NCBI GenBank assembly: GCA_945952065.1
Contig: CAMFGY010000011.1
Span: forward strand, 62,001-126,000
Origin: an uncultured Burkholderiales bacterium
GTDB taxonomy: Bacteria; Pseudomonadota; Gammaproteobacteria; Burkholderiales; Burkholderiaceae_C
Direction of reading: 5' to 3'
Length of the DNA stretch: 64,000 nucleotides
Below are positions 1 through 9,040 of the stretch, in pieces (position 1 is the stretch's first letter; each line of letters begins with the position of its first letter). The notes beneath the pieces were generated by a model that was given only the letters and a program-made list of their open reading frames with translations, did no database searches and was not told the origin of the DNA. The translations under genes were made by a program, and so were the position numbers.

Positions 1-256
1 CGGCCAGTTTCAACAGCAATTGGCTGCCGAACTTGCCCTTGCGCACGCGCAAGGTCAGCCGCACTGCTGCGGCGCCGATCACCAGCACCAGCAAAGTCGC
101 GACCGTGGCATTCAGCCAGAACAGCCAGGGGTAATGGCGCTCGAAAAATCCTCGTTCCGAGCTGGCGCCAATGGACAGCAAAAAGGCCAGCACCCCGCAT
201 ACGCTGGTGAAGATCACCATCGAGATGACCCAGGCCCAGCGCGCCCTTGTACTCAT
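1..256 (-). CDS. ntrY: NtrY-type sensor histidine kinase, N-terminus only (partial)
   Basis: An 85-codon open frame runs off the left edge of the window. It starts at an ATG 10 nt after the DUF4390 stop. The visible part has a first membrane segment (about residues 8-28), a short periplasmic stretch, then a second membrane segment (about 45-65) followed by a basic patch. That is the start of the multi-pass NtrY sensor of nitrogen or redox signals. The family call rests largely on gene order, because rsmB, DUF4390, ntrY, ntrX is the usual Burkholderiales arrangement. No kinase domain is in the window, so another membrane sensor cannot be excluded. Confidence 0.75.
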   Translation of the reverse strand, partial: MSTRARWAWVISMVIFTSVCGVLAFLLSIGASSERGFFERHYPWLFWLNATVATLLVLVIGAAAVRLTLRVRKGKFGSQLLLKLA

Positions 257-266
257 GCGCTTGGGC

Positions 267-929
267 TCACTGGCTGGCCAGGCTGCGGATGCTGAAGTCG
301 GGGTTCAGGGTCAGATTGCGTTCCAGCGCAAGCCCCCAGCCCTGCGGCGAACCCAGGCCGATTTGCATCGGGCGAGGCAGCTGGCTGGTGTCCAGCCGAT
401 AACTGAATTCCACGTAGTAGCGACCTTCGTCCTCGATGTCTTTGAGTTCAGCAATGCGCCAGCCTGACACCCCACGCAGCGCCGTCAAGGCTTCGCTCAG
501 GCTGGCATAGCCCTGGTTCAGGCCGCCCGTGCTGACCTTGAACTGCCGGGTCAGCGGCTGCCAAGCCAAGCGCCAGGTGCGATTGACCCGGGTGGCGCGC
601 GCATCACGCCAGTACCAGCGGTAGCGCAGCACCGCAGCCTCGGCGGTGAAGTAAATGGGCACGCCTTTTTTCAAAGCTTCTTCGGCCGCGGGCGGCAGCT
701 CAAAGCGGGTGCTGAAACTCAGCTCCAAGCCCTCTTCGGTTCGCGCTGTGCTAATTTGATTGAGCTCCACGCCTTCGGCGTGCGCCACACCCACCAGCGC
801 CACCCACATCAGCAAGCCCAAGAGCAGGCCCAGCAAGCTCCGCACCCAAGGGCCGGACCGATGCTGGAACACGCCAGCCCCAGGGGCGGGACGGCCATGG
901 CTTGCGGCGAAGACGAAGGGCGAAATCAA
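267..929 (-). CDS. DUF4390 domain protein, probably exported
   Basis: A 220-residue protein with a hydrophobic segment ending in VAHA at about residues 28-51, then a beta-rich soluble domain with conserved aromatic and arginine positions (RYRWYWRD, WRLAW). This matches the DUF4390 family that sits between rsmB and ntrY in many betaproteobacteria; its function is unknown. The signal sequence lies unusually far from the annotated ATG. An in-frame GTG at residue 28 may be the true start, which would make the hydrophobic segment a normal signal peptide. The gene lies 83 nt downstream of rsmB and 10 nt before ntrY, so it is probably co-transcribed with both. Confidence 0.8.
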   Translation of the reverse strand: MISPFVFAASHGRPAPGAGVFQHRSGPWVRSLLGLLLGLLMWVALVGVAHAEGVELNQISTARTEEGLELSFSTRFELPPAAEEALKKGVPIYFTAEAAVLRYRWYWRDARATRVNRTWRLAWQPLTRQFKVSTGGLNQGYASLSEALTALRGVSGWRIAELKDIEDEGRYYVEFSYRLDTSQLPRPMQIGLGSPQGWGLALERNLTLNPDFSIRSLASQ

Positions 930-1012
930 AATCGGCGAGGAACAAAAAAGTAGAACGGGCGCAAGGCTATCAAAGTTCTTCGACAGAACCAGACGTCTGC
1001 ACCGAAGCTTTC

Positions 1013-2425
1013 TTAAGGTTTCCCGGTGCTGCTGGGCGCCGCGGGGATTCCTTCTTTGAGCAACAGCGCATAGTAAAAGCCGTCAAGCACCGACGGCTCG
1101 GCCGCCGCTGCGTCTTCGCCATTGTGTGCGAGCGGTAGCAAGTGCCCTGTGACGCCCGCCACATCCAAGGCCTTCGCCCCCGTCTGGCGTTGCAAAAATG
1201 CGTCGATTTGCGCCTGCCCCTCCGCCTTGAAGATGGAACAAGTGGCGTAAACGAGACGCCCGCCGGGTTTCAGCGTGAGCCACAAGGCATCCAGCAAACC
1301 GGCCTGGATTTGCGCCAGATTGGCGATATCTCCGGGTCGGCGCAACCAACGCACATCGGGGTGACGCCGCACGATGCCCGAGGCGCTGCAAGGTGCGTCC
1401 AACAAAATCGCGTCGAAGAGGCGGCCATCCCACCAGCGGCCGGTGTCACGGGCGTCTGCGGCCAGGGTCTGGGCCTGCAGGCCCAAGCGCTGCAAATTGT
1501 CTTGCACCCGCTCAAGGCGGCTGGCGTCGCTGTCCAGGGCCAGCAGATCCAAATCGGCCAACTCCAGCAGATGGGCGGTCTTGCCTCCCGGCGCCGAGCA
1601 AGCGTCCAACACGCGGGCGCCTGCCGGCAAGCCCTGCTGCAGCAGCAAGGGCGCCGCCAACTGCGCCGCCGCGTCCTGAACCGACACATCGCCCTGGGCA
1701 AAACCAGGCAGGGCCTGCACCGGCACCGCGCGCTCCAAGACCAAGGCTTGTGGCGCCAAAGGCCCCAGCGCACGCGCCGCAATGCCGGCAGCCGCCAAAC
1801 GCTGCAAATAGGCTGCGGCCGCTGCTTGGGGGTCGCCGCGCCGTGCATTCACCCGCAAGGTCATCGGCGGGTGCTGGTTATTGGCTCGCAAAATCGCCGG
1901 CCACGCTTGCGGCCAATCGCCTTGCAAGCGCTCAATCCACCAAGCCGGATGGTTGAAGCGCGCCGGGGGCTGGGCCGACACGCTCAACACAATCGCCTCG
2001 CGCTCGCGCAAAAAACGTCGCAGCACCGCGTTGACAAAGCCCGCGCTGGCAGGCGCCCGCTTGCGCACCGCATTGACGACTTGGTCCACCACCGTGTGGT
2101 CGGCATAGGGGCGCTCAGCCGGCTCACTGGGCCAGAGCAATGCCAGGGCGCTGAGCAGCAAAGGCTCGACCTTGGGCGGCGGGGCCTTGGGCGCGAGCAG
2201 CTGACGCGCGGCTTCAGCCGCCCCCAGTTGGCGCAGCACATAAAAGCTGAGCGACTGCGTACCCGGGCGCAAATCGGCCGGGCAGCGCGCCAGGACTTCG
2301 GTCAGCGAGCGGCCCGCGCGCACCGCCTGCACCGCATCGGCAACTTGCAGCATCAAGCGCTGCAAGGGCGGGGACAAAGGGGAGGACGAAGTCGAAGAAG
2401 AGGAGGAAGAAGATGGCTGAGTCAC
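1013..2425 (-). CDS. rsmB: 16S rRNA (cytosine-967-C5)-methyltransferase RsmB
   Basis: RsmB methylates C967 of 16S rRNA using S-adenosylmethionine. An N-terminal NusB-like helical domain is followed by the Rossmann methyltransferase with the SAM loop VLDACSAPGGKT, the DAPCSASG motif and the YATCS motif that carries a catalytic cysteine. The C-terminus DGFYYALL is typical. I chose the GTG at 2425 (470 residues). The frame stays open to an ATG at 2503, but those extra 26 residues look unlike RsmB and would run close to the divergent folE promoter. The N-terminus carries a low-complexity serine run encoded by a GA-rich stretch. First gene of the rsmB, DUF4390, ntrY run. Confidence 0.9.
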   Translation of the reverse strand: MTQPSSSSSSSTSSSPLSPPLQRLMLQVADAVQAVRAGRSLTEVLARCPADLRPGTQSLSFYVLRQLGAAEAARQLLAPKAPPPKVEPLLLSALALLWPSEPAERPYADHTVVDQVVNAVRKRAPASAGFVNAVLRRFLREREAIVLSVSAQPPARFNHPAWWIERLQGDWPQAWPAILRANNQHPPMTLRVNARRGDPQAAAAAYLQRLAAAGIAARALGPLAPQALVLERAVPVQALPGFAQGDVSVQDAAAQLAAPLLLQQGLPAGARVLDACSAPGGKTAHLLELADLDLLALDSDASRLERVQDNLQRLGLQAQTLAADARDTGRWWDGRLFDAILLDAPCSASGIVRRHPDVRWLRRPGDIANLAQIQAGLLDALWLTLKPGGRLVYATCSIFKAEGQAQIDAFLQRQTGAKALDVAGVTGHLLPLAHNGEDAAAAEPSVLDGFYYALLLKEGIPAAPSSTGKP

Positions 2426-2535
2426 GGGCTCAGTGTAGGCGAGCCAGCCCCGCGCAAGCCATGCAAGACCCGCGCCAGCGGGGTCTTTGCAAAGCGGACA
2501 CAATGCAGCCGTTATTGCCCTGAAAGAGAAGGCCC

Positions 2536-3261
2536 ATGTCCGGCAAACCGTCGCCCCTCAACGTTTCCCTCAGCCCAGCCGAGTTGTCCGCCCTGCCCGC
2601 TTCGGAGCGTGTGCGTTACCGTTTGGTCAGCGCCGGCTGCCGCCACCACGCCAATGACAATATCGCCGACTTCATTGAAGACGGCGAGTTGGCCGAGTTG
2701 CAGGCCGAAGTGCAGGCGCAGATGCAAGGAGTCTTGCGCGCGCTGGTCATCGACACCGACAGCGACCACAACACCCAGGACACCGCCAAGCGCGTGGCCA
2801 AGATGTTTGTGCAAGAGATCTTCAAGGGCCGCTACCAGCCCATGCCTTCGGTGACCGAGTTCCCCAATGTCAGCCGCTTGAACGAGCTGATGATTGTGGG
2901 GCCCATCACCGTGCGCAGCGCCTGTTCGCACCACCTCTGCCCCATCATGGGCAAGGTCTGGATCGGCTTGCTGCCGAACGAGCATTCCAATCTGATCGGT
3001 CTGTCCAAGTACGCGCGCATTTGCGACTGGATCATGAGCCGCCCACAGATTCAGGAAGAGGCCGTCACCATGTTGGCCAATGAGTTGCAAGAACGGGTGC
3101 AGCCCGATGGCCTGGCCATCGTGATGGAGGCCGACCACTTCTGCATGCACTGGCGCGGCGTCAAGGACAACGAGTCCAAAATGACCAATAGCGTGATGCG
3201 AGGCGCTTTCCTGAAAGACCCGAATCTGCGCCGCGAATTCCTCTCCCTGATCAAGCCCTGA
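2536..3261 (+). CDS. folE: GTP cyclohydrolase I
   Basis: This enzyme converts GTP to 7,8-dihydroneopterin triphosphate, the first step of tetrahydrofolate and pterin synthesis. The protein has 241 residues, close to the family length. The zinc ligands are C130 and H133 in CSHHLCP and C203 in FCMHWRG. The QDTAKRVAKMF and SKYARICDW blocks are also present. It lies only 29 nt upstream of a BLUF photoreceptor gene and probably shares its transcript. In Pseudomonas putida folE is among the light-induced genes controlled by LitR-type regulators together with photolyase genes, so this pairing may reflect supply of pterin or folate under light. That link is inference. Confidence 0.97.
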   Translation: MSGKPSPLNVSLSPAELSALPASERVRYRLVSAGCRHHANDNIADFIEDGELAELQAEVQAQMQGVLRALVIDTDSDHNTQDTAKRVAKMFVQEIFKGRYQPMPSVTEFPNVSRLNELMIVGPITVRSACSHHLCPIMGKVWIGLLPNEHSNLIGLSKYARICDWIMSRPQIQEEAVTMLANELQERVQPDGLAIVMEADHFCMHWRGVKDNESKMTNSVMRGAFLKDPNLRREFLSLIKP

Positions 3262-3290
3262 AACTCACGCGCCCACCGGAGGTCATTGCC

Positions 3291-3713
3291 ATGCTCGTGC
3301 GCCTTATGTATGCCAGCCGCGCCGCGGACGCCATGTCGGACCAGGCCCTCAGCCTGATCTTGAAGCAGTCTCGCGAGCACAACCCGGCCGAAGGCCTCAC
3401 CGGCCTGCTTTGCTACACCGATGGCATCTTCATCCAAGTGCTGGAGGGCGGGCGCGATGCCGTCAATGCACGCTACAAGCAAATCCTCAGCGACGAGCGG
3501 CACCATTCCGTCATCTTGCTCAGCTATGAGGAAGTGGGCGAGCGGCAGTTTGCCGGTTGGTCCATGGGCCAAGTCAATTTGCACCGGCTCAACCCAGGCT
3601 TGCTGCTGAAGTACTCCGAAACCGGGCGACTCAACCCCTACCGCATGAGCGGCAAGTCGCTGATGGCCTTGTTCCACGAGTTGGTCAGCACCGGCGCCAT
3701 CGTTTGCAACTGA
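3291..3713 (+). CDS. BLUF-domain blue-light photoreceptor
   Basis: A 140-residue stand-alone BLUF protein that binds FAD and senses blue light through hydrogen-bond switching. All key residues are visible with the spacing of AppA: Y7, N31, Q49, then W90 and M92 (AppA Y21, N45, Q63, W104, M106). About 45 residues follow the core fold and form the usual helical cap. There is no output domain, so signalling must go through a partner protein. A good ribosome-binding site (GGAGG at 3278-3282) precedes the ATG. It sits directly behind folE and about 8 kb from the photolyase operon and its MerR regulator, which is a candidate partner. Confidence 0.95.
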   Translation: MLVRLMYASRAADAMSDQALSLILKQSREHNPAEGLTGLLCYTDGIFIQVLEGGRDAVNARYKQILSDERHHSVILLSYEEVGERQFAGWSMGQVNLHRLNPGLLLKYSETGRLNPYRMSGKSLMALFHELVSTGAIVCN

Positions 3714-3717
3714 AGCG

Positions 3718-3736
3718 CCAGCGGCTCAGCCGCTGG
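3718..3736. terminator. Hairpin between convergent genes
   Basis: An 8-bp perfect inverted repeat CCAGCGGC / GCCGCTGG with a 3-nt loop fills the 25-nt gap between the BLUF stop and the lemA stop. It could end transcripts from both sides, but there is no clear T run on either strand. Confidence 0.5.
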
Positions 3737-3738
3737 GC

Positions 3739-4284
3739 TCACAGCGAGCGCGCTTCACGAAAGCCGAACAGGCTCGCCAGGATTCGAGTCGGGAACTGGG
3801 TGATGGCCTCATTGAAACGGCCCACCGCCTGATTGAAGAGCTGCCGCGCGAAGCTGCGCTGGCGCTCGATCATCTTCAGCTCATCGACCAAAGCGAACAG
3901 CTCCGCATGCTCCCGCAGCTCGGCATGGTGGTCGAGCAAAGACATCAGCCGAGTCAGTGCCGCGGCATGCACCGCACTGGCCACCCCGAGGCTGGCCACC
4001 GGGTCGCCCGCGTAGGGGCGTGCCCGCACTGCTTGCGCAGCCGCTTGCGCCTCGGCCTGCGCGGCGTCCAAGGCATCAAACGTGGCCTGCTCATTGCTGA
4101 GCAGCGGTCGCACAAGGGCCAGCAGCTTGGCGCAGGTGTTGGCGCGTGCGCTCAAGTGTTCATCGAGCTGCGCGTAAGCCGTGGTGATGGCATTACGCAA
4201 GCTCATCAAGCGGTTGTAGGCACCAATGCTCCAGAAGACCAGGAGCGCCAGGATGCCCCAGCCCAGCCAGCTCAGATCAAACAT
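3739..4284 (-). CDS. lemA: LemA family protein
   Basis: LemA proteins have one N-terminal membrane helix and a helical bundle; their role is poorly defined (envelope-related). Here the helix (about residues 4-20, [15 protein letters not shown]) is followed by the characteristic [11 protein letters not shown] and by long alanine-rich helices. The C-terminus keeps [20 protein letters not shown], a family signature. I chose the ATG at 4284 because the upstream extension is just the tail of queC in another frame. This start overlaps the queC stop by 8 nt (ATGTTTGA), implying translational coupling. The protein has 181 residues, normal for the family. Confidence 0.88.
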   Translation of the reverse strand: MFDLSWLGWGILALLVFWSIGAYNRLMSLRNAITTAYAQLDEHLSARANTCAKLLALVRPLLSNEQATFDALDAAQAEAQAAAQAVRARPYAGDPVASLGVASAVHAAALTRLMSLLDHHAELREHAELFALVDELKMIERQRSFARQLFNQAVGRFNEAITQFPTRILASLFGFREARSL

Positions 4285-5023
4285 AGCCCCCCTGCGCTTG
4301 TTGTGTCTGCTCAAATTCGAAGTAACCCCGGGCCCGCAACTCGCAGGCCGGGCAAGTGCCGCAGCCATAACCCCAGGCGTGCCGCTGTGTGCGCTCGCCC
4401 AGATAGCAGGTATGGGTGTGTTCGATGATCAGCTCATTCAGCGCCGCGCCACCCAGCTGCTCGGTCATGGCCCAGGTCTGCGCCTTGGTGATGAACATCA
4501 AGGGTGTTTCCAAGGTCATGGGCGCATCCAGGCCCAGGCTCAGGGCCACCTGCAAGGCCTTCAAGGTGTTGTCGCGGCAGTCGGGGTAGCCGGAAAAATC
4601 AGTCTCGCACATGCCCCCCACCAACACCGAAGCGCCGCGCCGGTAAGCCAGGGTGGCGGCAAAGGTCAGGAACAAAAGATTGCGCCCCGGCACAAAGGTA
4701 TTGGGCAAGCCATTGGCCTGCATCTCGATGGCCCGCTCCTCGGTCAAAGCGGTGGACGAAATTTGCCCCAGCAGGCTCAGGTCCAGCACATGATCTTCGC
4801 CCAGCTTGGCGCCCCAGGCCGGAAAGCGAGCGATCAACTCGCTGCGCACCGTCTGGCGGCAAGCCAGCTCGACCCGGTGGCGCTGGCCATAGTCAAAACC
4901 CAGGGTCTCAACCTGCTGAAAGCGCGCCAGGGCCCAGGCCAAACAAGCGGTTGAATCTTGTCCACCGGAAAACAGCACCAAGGCCTTGCGTTGCTGATGG
5001 GCGGGCGAAAAAAGCGTGCTCAT
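4277..5023 (-). CDS. queC: 7-cyano-7-deazaguanine synthase QueC
   Basis: QueC converts 7-carboxy-7-deazaguanine to preQ0 using ATP and ammonia in queuosine biosynthesis. The PP-loop ATPase motif LFSGGQDS lies at residues 17-24 and the zinc ligands are C206, C221, C224 and C227 (the last three in CGTCPAC). The family blocks FDYGQRH, FVPGRN and DCRDN are present. I placed the start at the ATG at 5023 (248 residues). An open frame extends 62 codons further upstream but has no family similarity. lemA follows with an 8-nt overlap; other que genes are not in the window. Confidence 0.96.
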   Translation of the reverse strand: MSTLFSPAHQQRKALVLFSGGQDSTACLAWALARFQQVETLGFDYGQRHRVELACRQTVRSELIARFPAWGAKLGEDHVLDLSLLGQISSTALTEERAIEMQANGLPNTFVPGRNLLFLTFAATLAYRRGASVLVGGMCETDFSGYPDCRDNTLKALQVALSLGLDAPMTLETPLMFITKAQTWAMTEQLGGAALNELIIEHTHTCYLGERTQRHAWGYGCGTCPACELRARGYFEFEQTQQAQGGYV

Positions 5024-5148
5024 GGGGAGTTTCTCAAAGACATGGGCGCAAGTGTGCCAGGGTCGAGCGTCGCCAGCAGCGGTGCTGTTGCAGGCATCCA
5101 AATCCCCGCCCGCAGCAGCAGCCTTGCAAGCACAGGGCCATGAACAAC

Positions 5149-5181
5149 AAGGCCTCGCAAGCCGCAGGGCTGCGAGGCCTT
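5149..5181 (-). terminator. Rho-independent terminator of the metalloprotease gene
   Basis: An 11-bp perfect inverted repeat (AAGGCCTCGCA / TGCGAGGCCTT, 11-nt loop) lies about 38 nt past the stop codon at 5219. Read on the minus strand it is followed by the T-rich tail GTTGTT, so it fits termination of the protease transcript before queC. Confidence 0.65.
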
Positions 5182-5218
5182 CAAGCCGAGGCCGCGCGGC
5201 GCGCGGCAAGGGCAGCGG

Positions 5219-8200
5219 CTATTTGGAGCAGGTGCTGTCGGCCGGCAAGAGACGTGTCACGGCGCTCAAGTCCCGCAGATCCACCGCGCCGTCTTTGTTG
5301 ACATCCGCGCGCGGGTCAAAGCCGGGCTGTCCGGCGCGTTTGCCGTAAGAGGCCTTGACGATGGCGAGGTCGGCGCAGTCGATCTTGCCGTCGCCGTTGG
5401 GGTCAAACGGCAGCTTGATGCTGAAGTCAGCATTGGAGATATCAAAGAACACATTGCCCAAAGCCTCAACCTTGACGCGCGCCTTGCTGCTGGCCACTGC
5501 CGGCACGAGGACGGCACGGCTGCCATTGTTCGGCGTGCTGGCCGCCAGCACATGCGGGTAGGTCAAGCCGCCATCGAAGGACAGGCTGATCTTCACATCG
5601 CTGGTGCCGATGGGCGCCGCATTGGTGCCGGCCACGTCCCAGCTCACGGTTTGCGTCGAGCCCGCGTTCCAAGTGAGCGCCGTGTTGGGCGATGTGACCA
5701 AGAAGGGGCCGGTGCCGGCCGCCAGAATCAGGCTGGTGCTGGCGCTGTTGACGCCCCCCTTGCCATCACGGACGGTGAGCTTGAAATTCAGTGAGGGAGG
5801 ATTGGCATTCACGCCAGCAAAACCCACGTAGGCGGCGGTGGGCAAGAACTCCGAGAAGCACTCGATTTCCTTGAGCGTCGGCGTGGCCGAAGCCGCCGGG
5901 CAATTGCCGGTTTCAGCATTGGTGTTGTTGGCCAAGATTTGGGCCAGATCCGGGAACACGCGCGTGGGGTCGTTGCCCACGATGTTCTCGCCCGGCGAGT
6001 TGTAGAGAATCGTGTTGGCTTCGCTCACTTGCGCGGCCACCCCGAACTGCCGGAACAGCGGGCCATTGGTCTTGGTGTTGCTGATCAGGCTGGTGCCGGT
6101 GGCGCCGCCGCGGTCGTTTTGCTCCCACATATAGCTCAGCGTGTCGCCATCGGCATCGCTGGCCGAGCCGGTCAGCGCAAACGGTGTGCGCAAGGGGATG
6201 GTGTAGCTGGCTGCAGCCGTCACCACCGGGGCGCTGTTGCCGGTGGCACTGATGGCGCCGCGTCGCTGCGTCGCGCCCCCTGCCACGATCTCACCCACAT
6301 AGCCCGTGCAGCCTTCGGTGCAGCCGCTCAGGACCAGCGGCGCCGCGTTCACGCCCGTCAGCGTGCCGCCAAAGCCCACAGTAAAGCCTGCGTCACTCAG
6401 GTTGGTGATCGTGACCACGCCGCCCGCCGGCCAGCCCGGAATCGCCTCGATGGCGGCCTTGATGCCGTCCACCGAATAATTGGCACCGCGCACGATATCG
6501 GCCGAGGCTTTGCCGTTGTAGCTGAGCTGGAATTTGGCCGTGCCCGCAAAGCCGGTCAAGACCGCCTGCTGGGTTTCGCTCAAAGTCGTTTCAGCGCCGG
6601 CGGTGTAGGTGGTGATTTCATCAAAGCTGCGCTGCGACCAATACGCATCGCTGTGCGGCTGCGAGTTGTCGGTGCCGCAAATACCGGCATAGGCCATGAT
6701 GGACGAACCGCTGCCCGGCTCCACGGAGGTGCCGGCATTGCGATTGCTTCCGGTGCAACTGCCGGTCACGCCGTTGAAGGTGTGATTGCCCGCGAACTGG
6801 TGGCCCAACTCATGCGCCACATAGTCCACAGCAAAAAGATCGCCCACCGGCGTGGGCACGCCGGTGCAACCCTGGGCCTTGTTGGAACCGCCCACCACGC
6901 CCAAGCTGGCCAAGCCGCCCCCATTGAGGCCAAAGCCGATATGGCCCACATCGAAGTTGCTGGCGCCGATCAACAGACCAACCACCGTGCGATTGCGGGT
7001 CAGCGTGGAGCTGCTGCAGCCCGAGGCCTGCGTGGTGGTGTAGCAAGCGGCGGCACCGCAAGGGCCGTTGGCCCCGGTCATTTGGGCCGCGGTGTCGAGA
7101 TTGAGTTTGTCGTTGTCATTGACCAGCACCAAGCGGATCGAGGTCTCGTCTTCATAGACATGGGTGATGCGGTTGACCAAGGTCGCTTTGGCCGCGGTCA
7201 CATTGGCCGAGCCGCCAAAGTAGGTGGCATAAGACGGGTCGGTCACCAGGGCCAGGCGGTAGGTACGAAGCTGATTGCCCGTCGACGCGGTGGGCGTTTG
7301 GCTGTCGTCCACCACATGGTAGGCCGCCGTGGCGGTGGTGCGGCCATCGGAGGCGCTGACTTCATAAGCGCCCAGATTGCGGGACGGGTCGGCCTTCAAG
7401 GTGGCCACCAGCGTGCCGTCGCGGTCAGCCTGGGCGGTGACGGTCTGGCGCGCCAAGGTGTCCGTCTCGGGCTGGCGAATCGTCAGGGTCAACGTGGCGC
7501 CGGGCACAAAACCAAAACCGCGCACCTCGACGGCATCACCCGCGTGATAGAAGCCGCGCGTCAGATCCAAATGGGCCTCGTTCAGGGCGCTCTCCAGCAA
7601 TGGTGGGCGCGTATTGGACAAGTCGCCGCGGTGGTAGCTGACGTAAAGGCTGTCGTCCAAGTGGTAGTAGGGGTCGATGTACCAAGCCCCTCGGGGCGAG
7701 CGCACCGAGGCATGCAAGCCCAGCGGCGTGATGTCCAAACGCAAGCTGGCGCGCGGGTCATCGATGCCGCGACCCGCATAGGTTTTGATCTCGGGATGCT
7801 TGGCCGCAAGCCCAGGCTCCATCACCGGCGACTCCACCAAGGCAAAGCGCTGAAAGCCCCCATCCGGGTGCGGCAGCGAGACCTCCAAGCTGCTCAGTTG
7901 CGCGGCGGCCGTGCGCTCCAGCGGCGCGCCCCCCAGATAGGCGGCCAAGCCGGCACGATCCAAAGTCGCTGCACGGTACTTGCTGGGCTGAATGGACGGG
8001 CTGGCGCCGCGCGCGGAGACCTTGGCCGGCGTGGCCTTTTGCTCTTGCCAAAAGGCACCGCTTGCCACGCGATTCGTCAGCACCACATCCTGCACATCGT
8101 CTTGCAGCGCCTGCACGCGGGGCGCCGCCTGAGCCGCAGCGCCGAGCGCCCAAGCGGCCACCGCCATGCCGAGGGCCCGACCGGTCCGGCTGAGAGCAAA

Positions 8201-8260
8201 GCGCGGGGCGCTCGAAGCTTGCTTGTCGGCAAGTCTGCGCGACGAGGATTGGATTGCCAT
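5219..8260 (-). CDS. Secreted metzincin (reprolysin-like) metalloprotease with C-terminal dockerin
   Basis: A 1013-residue extracellular zinc protease. It has a long basic signal peptide (cleavage near residue 45, AAQA) and a propeptide-like region to about 300. The catalytic domain carries the zinc motif HELGHQFAGNH at residues 483-493 and a Met-turn in SGSSIMAYAGICG. Beta-rich domains follow. Residues 953-1007 form a dockerin with two calcium-loop repeats (DPNGDGKIDCADLAIVK and DVNKDGAVDLRDLSAV). The metzincin glycine at motif position 8 is alanine, with glycine next to it. The gene is transcribed away from a cluster that holds a PEP-CTERM cohesin protein, a plausible docking partner. A terminator follows. 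The substrate is unknown. Confidence 0.9.
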   Translation of the reverse strand: MAIQSSSRRLADKQASSAPRFALSRTGRALGMAVAAWALGAAAQAAPRVQALQDDVQDVVLTNRVASGAFWQEQKATPAKVSARGASPSIQPSKYRAATLDRAGLAAYLGGAPLERTAAAQLSSLEVSLPHPDGGFQRFALVESPVMEPGLAAKHPEIKTYAGRGIDDPRASLRLDITPLGLHASVRSPRGAWYIDPYYHLDDSLYVSYHRGDLSNTRPPLLESALNEAHLDLTRGFYHAGDAVEVRGFGFVPGATLTLTIRQPETDTLARQTVTAQADRDGTLVATLKADPSRNLGAYEVSASDGRTTATAAYHVVDDSQTPTASTGNQLRTYRLALVTDPSYATYFGGSANVTAAKATLVNRITHVYEDETSIRLVLVNDNDKLNLDTAAQMTGANGPCGAAACYTTTQASGCSSSTLTRNRTVVGLLIGASNFDVGHIGFGLNGGGLASLGVVGGSNKAQGCTGVPTPVGDLFAVDYVAHELGHQFAGNHTFNGVTGSCTGSNRNAGTSVEPGSGSSIMAYAGICGTDNSQPHSDAYWSQRSFDEITTYTAGAETTLSETQQAVLTGFAGTAKFQLSYNGKASADIVRGANYSVDGIKAAIEAIPGWPAGGVVTITNLSDAGFTVGFGGTLTGVNAAPLVLSGCTEGCTGYVGEIVAGGATQRRGAISATGNSAPVVTAAASYTIPLRTPFALTGSASDADGDTLSYMWEQNDRGGATGTSLISNTKTNGPLFRQFGVAAQVSEANTILYNSPGENIVGNDPTRVFPDLAQILANNTNAETGNCPAASATPTLKEIECFSEFLPTAAYVGFAGVNANPPSLNFKLTVRDGKGGVNSASTSLILAAGTGPFLVTSPNTALTWNAGSTQTVSWDVAGTNAAPIGTSDVKISLSFDGGLTYPHVLAASTPNNGSRAVLVPAVASSKARVKVEALGNVFFDISNADFSIKLPFDPNGDGKIDCADLAIVKASYGKRAGQPGFDPRADVNKDGAVDLRDLSAVTRLLPADSTCSK

Positions 8261-8377
8261 CGGAAGTCCTTTACAAAGGCCGTATTGGGGTCTGCGCGAA
8301 ACGGCAAATGCCCGCTGCGCTCACAAGACTGCGAAGATAGATGACAAGCCAAGCCCAGAGGTAGAGGGTCAATCCTG

Positions 8378-8878
8378 ATGAGAAAAACACCTGCATGGTC
8401 CGTCTACGGCCGCTGTTTCGCGGCCTTGTGGCTGCTGACTCTGAGCAGCACAAGCCTGGCTCGGGCCGAGCTTGCCGCCACTGAACTAGCGCCCCAGTTC
8501 AGCGGTATTCGCTTGGAGAAAAGCTGCTTCGGCTGCGCAGATGGGGTCCGTGTGGTGCTGCAGCGCGAGGGCTTGGCCACCCGCACCGTGCTGGGCCAAG
8601 CGCGCCTGGGCACGGTCGATCAAAGCCAGTCCAGCCCCTTGAGCCGCGAGGACTTTGAGACATTGCTGCGTTTCATCTTGGAACAGGGCTTTCTGGATCT
8701 CCTCGAGGTTTACGAAGATGCTGACTTGCGCGATGGCAGCTGGACCCAAATCACACTGAGCGGCAATGGCCGGGAGAAAACCGTTTTTCAGCGCGAGTCA
8801 GCCGGCCCAGCTGCGCTGCAAGCCATGGTCGCCGCCATCCAAGACTTGGCCGGGCAACTCTTCAAAACGACACACTGA
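8378..8878 (+). CDS. Exported DUF6438-like protein
   Basis: A 166-residue protein with a signal peptide ending near residue 30 (SLARA). The mature part reads like the DUF6438 family: an early segment with two cysteines (SCFGCADGVRVVL), then LSREDFETLLRFILEQGFLDLLEVYEDADLRDG, shown here in part as LSREDFETLL and EVYEDADLRDG, followed by a strand pattern ending with REKTVF. Function is unknown. It lies between the divergent metalloprotease and the cohesin gene, 162 nt before the latter. The family call is from memory of the motif pattern. Confidence 0.65.
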   Translation: MRKTPAWSVYGRCFAALWLLTLSSTSLARAELAATELAPQFSGIRLEKSCFGCADGVRVVLQREGLATRTVLGQARLGTVDQSQSSPLSREDFETLLRFILEQGFLDLLEVYEDADLRDGSWTQITLSGNGREKTVFQRESAGPAALQAMVAAIQDLAGQLFKTTH

Positions 8879-9040
8879 AGGCCGGCACCCTGGAACACGG
8901 GCCGGGATTCCCCTCTTGTTGGCACGATGTCGGCATTGAAAGATGCGCAGCATGAAGTCGGCCCTGCATTGCGCCTGCAGCGGCCCATCCACAAAAAGCC
9001 GCACAGGCAGATCGCCGCCAAGGCAAAGGAGTGAGTCACT

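Noticed and set aside
2426-2535. LitR/PplR1-type TGTACA direct repeat upstream of folE
   Set aside because: Only an isolated TGTA was found; no spaced repeat matching the published consensus.
1142-2854. Open frame of 570 codons across rsmB and folE
   Set aside because: It spans two conserved genes in other frames and lacks any family signature.
5939-8344. Long open frame (801 codons) on the plus strand across the metalloprotease gene
   Set aside because: It is antisense to a gene with clear motifs. Its composition is low-complexity and rich in Gly, Ala, Arg and His, as expected for a high-GC shadow.
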